Source of the DNA: a virus
Length of the DNA stretch: 29,082 nucleotides
IMG/VR virus record: IMGVR_UViG_3300009509_000115
Span: 1 to 29,082 of that record
Reading direction: 5' to 3' (one strand)
Position numbers and translations under genes: made by a program. Below, one piece after another: positions 10,601-16,777 of this stretch. Position 1 is the stretch's first letter. Every line of letters starts with the position of its first letter. The notes below the pieces were generated by a model. It saw only the letters and a list, made by a program, of their open reading frames with translations. It was not told the DNA's origin and made no database searches.

Positions 10601-11451
10601 AGTGCAGAATAAGAATGGTCTGGGTCATACTTGCTGTCATAGATGCCATATTTATACTGCGCAATATCATAGGTATAAGAGGTAGTTCCGCGCACCAATT
10701 CTATTGAGGTTACTTTAATTACCGTTTCTTTGTTCAATGTAATTACAAGACCAACAAAACTGTTGCCGCTTGTAGTATTAGATACTGTTTCTCCATCTAC
10801 AAACAATTGTTGCAAACTCACTGGCGCCGCAGGAAATTCTGTATAATCTGTGCTAGCGCTAGTGGTCGTACCTGTAACGCTAGATCTCACGCTTAACAGT
10901 TGAAAAACTCCTTCATTTGCAAAACGATCAAATGGCCCAGAACCTCTGGTTATTTCTTCATCCTCAACGTCGATAGATACATAGTTTGCGCTTTTTACTT
11001 CGCCCGCAGCATGAGAGGAATGTTCTATTTCTTTCGCCCCAGCTTCTATAAAATCAAAAATTCTTGAGCCCGGCTCTTTATTATAAATGTCCGGAATATA
11101 ATCAAGAATAGCCTCTCTAATTTCACTATCTTCTATAAGTCCCACAAAGAATGATACATTAGTGGTACCATCCTCTAAGAACCGTTCGCCATGTACTCCT
11201 TGAATTATACGAGACGTGGTTGATTCTAATATAAGTTTATAGTAGGCACCAGGCACCATCGGGCGCACATTAATGGTCAGCACATTCTCTGATGTAGACA
11301 CAGATGTTACGGTAAGAGCAGAAACACCACCTTGGGCGCCCGCTATCGTCACGTTCTCTACACCAATACCAGAGCTGAGACTAGTTGTAAATTCAACTTC
11401 TATTTTAGTGCTTGTTCTTATTTTAGTACGAACAATCCTAATGTTTGCCAT
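4621..11451 (-). CDS. giant baseplate protein with LamG-like domains, in the tail protein I position
   Basis: A 2276-residue virion protein directly downstream of baseplate J. Residues 1-95 look like an SbsA-type Ig fold (KIEVEFTTSL, then VRPMVPGAYYKLIL). Residues about 105-180 (ILDYIPDIYNKEPGS) and the extreme C-terminus (LIHQLITDLVQELKPGHTR) resemble parts of P2-type tail protein I. Residues about 240-950 are repeated beta modules with YTYD and VxYxY strands. A LamG-like (concanavalin-fold) domain starts near 1034 (FAPGKFGNGLLL) and continues with HHVACSWKL and MHLFIDG near 1300-1320. A half-LamG ends near 1815-1840 (LLYIGSDMEG, AVIDEMRIL). A further LamG spans about 1875-2170 (ALFHFNDD, GTIEFWISP, WHRVFVGWDL, HIGADFTG). 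LamG folds bind glycans, so receptor or glycan contact is likely but unproven. It contains five DGY and four DAY tripeptides, clustered in an insertion in the first LamG. GAGGAA lies eight bases before the ATG. Confidence 0.78.
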   Translation of the reverse strand: MANIRIVRTKIRTSTKIEVEFTTSLSSGIGVENVTIAGAQGGVSALTVTSVSTSENVLTINVRPMVPGAYYKLILESTTSRIIQGVHGERFLEDGTTNVSFFVGLIEDSEIREAILDYIPDIYNKEPGSRIFDFIEAGAKEIEHSSHAAGEVKSANYVSIDVEDEEITRGSGPFDRFANEGVFQLLSVRSSVTGTTTSASTDYTEFPAAPVSLQQLFVDGETVSNTTSGNSFVGLVITLNKETVIKVTSIELVRGTTSYTYDIAQYKYGIYDSKYDPDHSYSALNLDNNQIQLNASAIGPSFPFPQGSDEFIISYYYKKAGRIVEASSVRITTDVDIVREAAPAVATSFYLDNAPIVDSTGNVPTRNGVSWLDPAQNFDPTKKHPAFVTEIQFNAASLPSLPGQFSVDYNTGQVFVFGVDGTGTDGTTVIPPVASYTAQKTYQEGLDYRFFSDLNEVASLPDRDLRGNPATIWYEYEDTYANGVDFNFASHIEVINERVNNNLIETIGVRTQNYPVNEVFRIYNETTGELYTPTRISGNAVYFDAVTPPNIVDVERERAEFESIIQSQLVVADRITIPSKSFIAFEIHLSDENIGSATENFVGASFNSSLTFSDSNTFVREFYYDPEDSLTDNLQRLQVVGDYMVNYVSGTVYLAVLSTATTDIGDSTYKKAVVQTRNDHIIRANNVYRSPKIGQITKTYGVDLVEDATISLSDLEEAGERTVLDSTGTYVPIVVSGGAVEVRYDVDHLNHVYQVVDLQNTHDPIDFGVGSSISAVSGNTIELNTSGVTIIDNNSGAGILVKWTGSRAYIEAERLDDLYQRSLAVLVSATYVRDDITNLDYFALGTDGFVDAINNRIYLPVAANWAVGRRVTATYKARLRDGAAVLVDYTVGNMYVDYAYTTDEILITYEYGDNVLDWSISDTLNTDDTYYVSYRYGALRNSLRDNFGVMTGLEELSTIPDDLDREVYRNAISGSLQAFPKGPTIPALKQLASAFTEIDPNIIESVFLEWILGRDFLHLQEMALYADDEEDWPTFAPGKFGNGLLLDKASQTAVIPATSNLRFNEGTWEAFVTPEWAGIDNDATLTFDIMYDGVYDTTKIYIGSNSIHPTTIPFDLNREDVETLGKPNMLHNAVGYFIWFDSSLNEWVFRVRAPITATPKDFDGIITTTGEFYDVKSASTADAYDGYDGYSINEVTDHITSTDARIKFSFSIDGYDEYNTIFDAYDAYAPGIIGGFDGLNFSSDNIHYLFDTGVDENYCRMSLFKDGKGYLRFRVYDGNHRLKVLSAPIHEWEATETHHVACSWKLGTIEERDEMHLFIDGGEVPNTFRYRGYLEPPIGAIFMDTATETLSLAAPAPTIGGFDMRTTQSSDIVISAGSTFVTDGVSPGASFVILDSTADGQYTQTHDVTVLAVLSETQLQISYTLQLSLSDVRFSVNSLKLQTVSDNDVERVRVFSVTPGGDETELYPPGTLTPQYGFEDDGYLEYVNVYDGVAVGDSVILRSYGLMQSRCRQYVYIWPDMQTNILSTIMPQPTAISKINITSIIVKRMVIDPGVFTLIATSVGGHIIPVFAFDIPDFCQPSNDITGRRLSVTVSGSNIDWGGLNQVIFTGETPDGYDTETLTFTEPGTQSTAKYFTFIDNIFVAFSPIDSTLPAGTVEIREMHPITWQENGGEYAEVHLSVQRQAGTNGIATSGGSSLTDAYARFGAENIGDIVNITSPTAIAGTYTVIDVALDPSGTVIDSNTVVLNTTWPANYSSINWRLLTTSYGDSGFANGLITLERARSGGQPFLLRSCWYEVDFPTYLTVYWPEIPSLLYIGSDMEGSNQSSAVIDEMRILDELSVDTGKGEAAPSSGRSITTDALVVDEFADTTQTLALFHFNDDVVNSASFYASFSPEYTQSENSVNAAFGQSAIFNRKTSLAVDNKSIFDNNEGTIEFWISPILDTYNDPTRRYYIDLSPEQVIETTAQSRLTIVLPVRARSVNSVTIQGSDTNYFEAGTLSNDGFTITLGQPLPKGVRNVIVQYVPITSQGDRFSIYKNETGSLVLYVSASGVEYQIRAPIYWKKNSWHRVFVGWDLNNEDNQDRLVLMVDGIETGIIRYGTGLLYGSGHLYGSPTVWGSATAGTTAARNILADINLEDLFNTIHIGADFTGQFPAMARMDNLRISSELRTITYLGGSGPGQSIGRDIFYTSNLNTAQPVISDALTRLLLDFNTTQTEVENLATVRNMATGIFDFFVEVIDTFELADTDLIHQLITDLVQELKPGHTRAFVSFTK

Positions 11452-11453
11452 TT

Positions 11454-14400
11454 TTAGCGTTCCTCTGTTGTTACGGTTACAATTCCAGGAGCCAGATACT
11501 CACTTTTTTGAGCAGTTATACTCAACTTGGTGCCAGAAACGTTAGTTATATTAAACCTTGTTATTCTCACTCTATCTACACCCTCTACATTATATACATT
11601 GTTAACAATATCTGAAGAATCCAATGTAGTGCCTAATGCAGTAGCAGTTAAGGTAGAAGTTATATTATCTGCCACGTCTTGTTTTACCGTACTCTCCTTA
11701 TCTTGATATGCAGTATCTACTATAATTACAGCAGTCACATCCAACTCTATCTTGGTTGCAGCTTTCACCAGAACATCAGCTGTAATGGGCCGCTTTTCCT
11801 CAATTGCTTCTGTAGCATCAGCAATCAATTTATTGTACTCATAATTTATAGTTATTCTTTCATTTTCTTTAGGCGCTGTATAATTATAATCAACAGCATA
11901 TGATTCATTCTCTACAGGTTGGTTTAATGTATCAATTTGCATACTTCCACTTACGGTGCCACCGGAATCCTGTAGTCCAGACACTCTGCTTACAGCAGAT
12001 ACATATCCAAAACGTTTATCTGTAATTGCTTTCCCACTTCTCGAAAAATACAAATCTTCATAGTCATTTTCTTTTGCATAATAAAATGTAATGTTTAATT
12101 TGGTTCCAGTTGTAATAGCAGCAGAAGTTTGAGTGTTAGTTGTAGATGACGCCAAAGATACGCTTGTGCGTGACAAACTAGGTATTTCAATTGCATTTGC
12201 TCTGTCCCATACTGAACTTCTGATTTTATAATTTGTTAAATCATATGTATAATCAACAGAGCTAATGGCCCCGCTTATGTCAAGAGTAACCTTTTCCATT
12301 TTAACAACACGAGCAACAGATATATAACTAGAAATAGAAGCAGTGCTAGACAGACCCTCTGCCGCCCTAATAAGGGCGCTTAAATCAATATTTTGGTTGC
12401 TTGATGTTACCGTAAGTACCCCTGCTACTTTATTTATCGTAGTACCACTTATACGAAGCGAGCCGCCCGTAGCAGGTATGTTAGAAGTGGTCATCACTAG
12501 ATTAGAAGGCGAGCGACGTTGATTTGTACTTACAACTGAACCGGTATATGTATTTAGTACCGGCTGGTATCCATCTACACTAACAAAAGAATTAAAACCG
12601 TCGCCCGATATGGGCAAACTTGACAGTTGTGTGTTTGTCGGGATAACATTAGATAAATCGGCCACATAGTTAACTCGTACTATAGTTCCAGATGACACTA
12701 CCGTCGATGGTAAGATGGTAATTTCATTATTCACGAATTGACCACTATTTGTGGCAGATGCCAAGTCTGTTAAATTGTATACTACAGAAACTATATCACC
12801 CACTTGAGCAATAGTATCAGTTGGCAAAGTAATCAGCACATTAGAAAAGGTACCATCAGCTTCCAAAGTGTTATATACTTCTGGACTGCCAGACAACGAA
12901 TTATCTTTAATACTATGTATGTTGCTTACAGCTGTAGTTACCTCAATAGTCATATCGGCTTTTACAATAGCAGTTTCGCTTTCAAAAGTATTAACAGAAA
13001 GCACACGGCTGATTGGATAGTCAGTTTTTACAGTTAAATTATTATATGCATCTAAAATAGCTTGTGAGATTTCGTCTCGTATATAATTTGAAAAACCCCA
13101 CTCTACCGAGTCCTGTGCTTCATCCAAAGGATCGATAGGATCGAAGTTATCAAAGTCTATATACTGATCATAAGAAAAAAGCCAAGTATAATCCACTTGT
13201 AATACATCACTAGCCGTGGGAAGTGTTCGCCCACTTATTTCTATTTTTCCTGTTGTGTTAACTGAGCCGCCATCAGGATTTTGATCTTTGATCGTATAGC
13301 GTTCGCCAGTTGTCAAATTGAAAACTCTACTTACTGTTTTAATTGGAGCATGATTAGTAGTAACATATTTTCTTTGAGAACCAACAGTAGAGTTTTCATT
13401 AGTTACTTGAATCTCTTGTTCTATGCCCGGTATTATCAGAACGTCAGTAAAAGAGAGCCCATCAATACTATTAAACGGACCTTTGGTAGTTGATTCCCCT
13501 TCTAGCTCGATGTGATCAGAAGTCCATGCAAACTTATCTAAACCAAACGCACTGCCGCCCGCATAACCAGTATCTTTTATCAATTTGTAGTTTCCTTGAT
13601 AATTACCTGATTCGTCCAGATATTGTTCTACAAAATTGGGCCCCGATGAACTGCCGCTTACAGATACTAGCTTTGTAACTGGTTGATTAGGAATATCTGC
13701 AGTTCCGGATAGTGTTGCTACTCTGCGCGAGTTTAAAGTTAGATTTGTACTTGCAGTGAGACTACTTTGCCCCAAGACATAATCGTTATCAGATGATGCT
13801 GGGTCACTAGCACCACTTTGATCATAATATACGAAACTATCTATTCCAGCCTGAGCATTTTCGCCCATAACATATATATCTACGCGTCCCCCAGTGCCTG
13901 GCTCAGAAACAATCAAATTACCATCAGAATCTTCAACTACTACCGTGCCATCCCTAATCATTAATGGATCGCCGGGCTCAATCACAAGAGCATCAATTGC
14001 ATCAGCAAGATTCAAAATAACGCTTCTGTATCCTATGGCCGTACCAACATTGGCCCCAGCAAATGTGGCTAAAATACGCGCACGAAAAGCCGCATCGCTT
14101 TCAAGATCAGTTCCTCCTGTAAAAGGAGATAAATTAGTAACATTGCTGACACCAGCAATGCTATGGTTAATAATAGAATATGCTGCAATATTTCCTGCAC
14201 TTCCTTGACTTTGTGCTTCAACCGAAATTTCAATAGCAAATTCGTCCGTAATCCCTGCTGTATTCAGCTGCTCACGTAAACGTGTAGCTGTTGCTCTTAA
14301 TGCATTTGATTGAGTTGTTCTAATGGTTACTGTAGATACAGTGAGAAAGGGAAGGCCATTTCTTGTTCTTACAACAGAGTTCTGTGATATAGTTACATCA

Positions 14401-14696
14401 TTATCTAAACTCTTAAATGTAAAAACAGCAGTTCCTATCGCTTTAGTGCCAGTTTGTCTGCTTATGCCATAGTTAGAGCCATAATTTGTTAAATCCTGCC
14501 CTGTTAAATTGGCAATGGATTGTAAAGCAGAAATCTGTTGAAGCACGTCATATATATTGGAAACTTGTAAAGCCTGCGCATCAATAAACAAATCTCTAGC
14601 TACCGAGTTTGGCTTTATATCTAGGCTAGGCTGAGATAATCGCAAGCTATTAATTATATCTAAGACTATGTTGTTAAAACTTTTAAAAGTTACCAT
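11454..14696 (-). CDS. baseplate J-like wedge protein with large internal insertion
   Basis: A 1080-residue homologue of the phage Mu gp47 / P2 J / T4 gp6 type baseplate wedge protein. The N-terminal part is diagnostic: PNSVARDLF near 29, an ALQSIANLTGQDLTNYG segment (57-73), SAGNIAAYSI near 166, FTGGTDLESDAAFRARI (192-208) and GGRVDIYVMG near 269. The C-terminal part, about 958-1080, carries the usual KRPITADVLVKAA, an I.V..V.. strand and a NVEGVDRVRIT segment. Between them, at about 280-955, lies an insertion of some 675 residues made of repeated beta-rich modules (for example VDYTYDLTNYKI at 814-825). Ordinary J proteins are roughly 300-400 residues. The gene starts one base after the stop of the W-like gene, with GAGG about nine bases upstream. 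The function in joining wedges around the hub is well supported; the role of the insertion is unknown. Confidence 0.9.
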   Translation of the reverse strand: MVTFKSFNNIVLDIINSLRLSQPSLDIKPNSVARDLFIDAQALQVSNIYDVLQQISALQSIANLTGQDLTNYGSNYGISRQTGTKAIGTAVFTFKSLDNDVTISQNSVVRTRNGLPFLTVSTVTIRTTQSNALRATATRLREQLNTAGITDEFAIEISVEAQSQGSAGNIAAYSIINHSIAGVSNVTNLSPFTGGTDLESDAAFRARILATFAGANVGTAIGYRSVILNLADAIDALVIEPGDPLMIRDGTVVVEDSDGNLIVSEPGTGGRVDIYVMGENAQAGIDSFVYYDQSGASDPASSDNDYVLGQSSLTASTNLTLNSRRVATLSGTADIPNQPVTKLVSVSGSSSGPNFVEQYLDESGNYQGNYKLIKDTGYAGGSAFGLDKFAWTSDHIELEGESTTKGPFNSIDGLSFTDVLIIPGIEQEIQVTNENSTVGSQRKYVTTNHAPIKTVSRVFNLTTGERYTIKDQNPDGGSVNTTGKIEISGRTLPTASDVLQVDYTWLFSYDQYIDFDNFDPIDPLDEAQDSVEWGFSNYIRDEISQAILDAYNNLTVKTDYPISRVLSVNTFESETAIVKADMTIEVTTAVSNIHSIKDNSLSGSPEVYNTLEADGTFSNVLITLPTDTIAQVGDIVSVVYNLTDLASATNSGQFVNNEITILPSTVVSSGTIVRVNYVADLSNVIPTNTQLSSLPISGDGFNSFVSVDGYQPVLNTYTGSVVSTNQRRSPSNLVMTTSNIPATGGSLRISGTTINKVAGVLTVTSSNQNIDLSALIRAAEGLSSTASISSYISVARVVKMEKVTLDISGAISSVDYTYDLTNYKIRSSVWDRANAIEIPSLSRTSVSLASSTTNTQTSAAITTGTKLNITFYYAKENDYEDLYFSRSGKAITDKRFGYVSAVSRVSGLQDSGGTVSGSMQIDTLNQPVENESYAVDYNYTAPKENERITINYEYNKLIADATEAIEEKRPITADVLVKAATKIELDVTAVIIVDTAYQDKESTVKQDVADNITSTLTATALGTTLDSSDIVNNVYNVEGVDRVRITRFNITNVSGTKLSITAQKSEYLAPGIVTVTTEER

Positions 14697-14697
14697 T

Positions 14698-15126
14698 TTA
14701 TACCCTCAATTCAAATGTTTCTTCAACTACATTAAGTTTGCGCGTTAACACAGAGACTGTTACTTGAAATTGTCTAGGATCTTGCTCATCTCTAAGCACA
14801 CTAATATGACGGATAACAGCTATAGTTTCGCCGGCAGATACGTATTGAATGCGTGCCTGCGCATTTTGTAGTGCAATTAAAGTGCTTAACGTATTCTGAA
14901 TAGTACGCTGGGCTTCGGCTTCAATAGTTACCATATCTAATGCCTGTCCAATAACCGATGCAGACAACGCATTTCCATACCACTTATGAAATTTATTTGA
15001 TCCGATGGTAGTCAAAATGGCTTTGATAATATCCTGGATCAACTTGTCATTATCTCTGACTGTTTGAATGCTGCCATCGTTATTAATAGCTAAATCATTG
15101 CTTTCTATGCGCAAATCAAAAGACAT
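14698..15126 (-). CDS. baseplate wedge protein, gp25 / W family
   Basis: A 142-residue protein of the size and pattern of T4 gp25, P2 W and Mu gp46, which initiate sheath assembly at the baseplate. The N-terminus MSFDLRIESNDLAINNDGSI followed by DNDKLIQDIIKAILTTIG matches the family pattern of a short strand, a turn, then a Q.I...L.T..G helix. The C-terminal half forms strands ending in RQFQVTVSVLTRKL. The ATG at 15126 is chosen because GAGGAG lies seven bases upstream and it leaves a four-base gap after the preceding stop. A longer in-frame reading back to 15276 would overlap the 548-residue gene by about 145 bases and adds a stretch unlike the family. The position immediately before baseplate J is the classical one. 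Confidence 0.87.
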   Translation of the reverse strand: MSFDLRIESNDLAINNDGSIQTVRDNDKLIQDIIKAILTTIGSNKFHKWYGNALSASVIGQALDMVTIEAEAQRTIQNTLSTLIALQNAQARIQYVSAGETIAVIRHISVLRDEQDPRQFQVTVSVLTRKLNVVEETFELRV

Positions 15127-15130
15127 ATTA

Positions 15131-16777
15131 TCACTCCTCTTTTCCCTCAGAGTAGGAAACACGCCTACTAGTTTTGGATTTTCTTTTTCTGTTCTGGGCT
15201 TGTCTAGAACGTTTAGTTCGATCCTCATACTGTTTAACAAGAGCATTAAAAGAATCAAATACAAATTGTACTGCACTTTGTAATCTATTCACAGCCTCTG
15301 TAGCCTTTTCTATACCATCTGGGTTTCCCAAATCTTCTATTGCAGCTTTTAATCTTTTGTCCTTTTTCATTTCTTCTTTTGTCTCTGTATCCAGCAAAGC
15401 AACCAAATATTCCTCATCAATAATAAAGAGAGCAGTTATTACTGCGATAACATCTGGCACAGAAAGACCGGTAAATTCTCCTGTCATAAGCTCCAATTCT
15501 ACTCTTAGTGACTCAATTCCTCTTGTATCATTTTTAATACCATTCTCAACTTTTTGAATACTAGTTTTAATTTGTTCTATATTATATGATAACAACTTTG
15601 TAAAAGGATCTGTTAATGCCATCAGTGCAGTATTCTTCGTAGTGGCAGTGCGACTGTTTGTGCCATAAATACTATCTTCGCTTGGCAACAAAGACAACAT
15701 TGCTTCTTCTTCCAATAAAGCTTTTTGTAATTTTTGTAATTCTTCACCCCGATCACTTTCTGGCTTAATTGTTAGAGTGGCTGTTGGCTCAGCTCTTTTG
15801 CCAAATGGTGTTGTTTTACTTGAAGTAGTTTTTACAGCAATAGTAAAATCAGTTTTTGAAAGAAATAGTTCTTGTAGAATTCGCAGCTTAACCCACCTTT
15901 TAGCCAATTGGTGCAAAGAAGATAAAAGTTTTACTACAATAAATCCTTCTAGTGTATTTAGACTTCCACTTGTTATAATCCCCCACAGCTCTAATGTATC
16001 TACGCCCAAAGAAGTTAAGTTTTCCTCTATTGCATTTATCTTTGCTAATTCATTTTCATCATCGGCATTTGTAGCACTGATCATGCGGATTCTTGCGACC
16101 GTCTCTATAAATGGTTTGGCTAGTACTGTTCTGCTATCAGGCATTTGATCTTGTAATAACTGCAAAAAGGGCCGTGCCACTTCATTTTTCATCGGCTGTA
16201 TTTTCATATAAGTAGTTACCAATGGAAATAGAGCCTTATAAACCTCTCTCTCCGATTCTTTTCCGACATCTATTTTATTCTTTTTTGATACTGCCAGTGC
16301 AATGTCTGAGTCAGTTTTTGCAGAAGGATAATTTATAGTCACTGGCATAGCACTTCTAAGAGCTTTTACCATAGCTTCATCCATTTTGCTGTTGCCAATT
16401 TCTTCTTGTTGTTCTTTTAGCATTGCCTCTCTTTTTTGAGCCAACTCTCCCAAAGATGTGCTGTTTCTAACAATATACGGACTCAATCTGCTACCATAAT
16501 AGCCAGGTGTTAGATGACGTTTTCCAGAAAGGTTACCACTAGCAACGCCATCGCTTCCTTTTGGCAACTCAATATTTACAAACATAGGCAACCCAATTAG
16601 CCTAAAAAATGCGTTAAGCCTGGACTCAACAGGATATTGGTACTGTTTCTTTGTTTCTGGGTCTGTGTCTTGTGCAACAGAGCGAATCGAGTCCACTTCT
16701 GCCAATACCTTTTTGGCAAACTCAATTACATTGAAATCTCCTATAGCATTCACTATGCTTGCAGTGTCATTACCCAT
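15131..16777 (-). CDS. baseplate-cluster protein of unknown function, coiled-coil with basic tail
   Basis: A 548-residue protein that I do not recognise. Its ATG overlaps the TAA of the preceding gene by one base (TAATG), with GGGAG nine bases upstream. It is largely alpha-helical and charged. A segment near 50-66 reads ESRLNAFFRLIGLPMFV. Probable coiled-coil stretches lie at about 340-362, 398-430 and 462-520. The C-terminal 30 residues are strongly basic (RTKRSRQAQNRKRKSKTSRR at 520-539) before an acidic end. No membrane segment, signal peptide, catalytic motif or DGY tripeptide is visible. Its place between the hub/spike genes and the W-like gene suggests an accessory baseplate or tail-assembly protein. 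The basic tail could contact DNA or an acidic partner, but that is only inference. Confidence 0.7.
   Translation of the reverse strand: MGNDTASIVNAIGDFNVIEFAKKVLAEVDSIRSVAQDTDPETKKQYQYPVESRLNAFFRLIGLPMFVNIELPKGSDGVASGNLSGKRHLTPGYYGSRLSPYIVRNSTSLGELAQKREAMLKEQQEEIGNSKMDEAMVKALRSAMPVTINYPSAKTDSDIALAVSKKNKIDVGKESEREVYKALFPLVTTYMKIQPMKNEVARPFLQLLQDQMPDSRTVLAKPFIETVARIRMISATNADDENELAKINAIEENLTSLGVDTLELWGIITSGSLNTLEGFIVVKLLSSLHQLAKRWVKLRILQELFLSKTDFTIAVKTTSSKTTPFGKRAEPTATLTIKPESDRGEELQKLQKALLEEEAMLSLLPSEDSIYGTNSRTATTKNTALMALTDPFTKLLSYNIEQIKTSIQKVENGIKNDTRGIESLRVELELMTGEFTGLSVPDVIAVITALFIIDEEYLVALLDTETKEEMKKDKRLKAAIEDLGNPDGIEKATEAVNRLQSAVQFVFDSFNALVKQYEDRTKRSRQAQNRKRKSKTSRRVSYSEGKEE
15134..15139 (-). 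promoter_or_regulatory. ribosome binding site GAGGAG that decides the start at 15126
   Basis: GAGGAG lies within the last codons of the 548-residue gene, seven bases before the ATG at 15126. It favours the 142-residue W-like protein over the 192-residue reading. Confidence 0.75.

Noticed and set aside
14698-15276. 192-residue version of the W-like protein
   Set aside because: It would overlap the 548-residue gene by about 145 bases. The 15126 start has a strong ribosome site and gives the usual family length.
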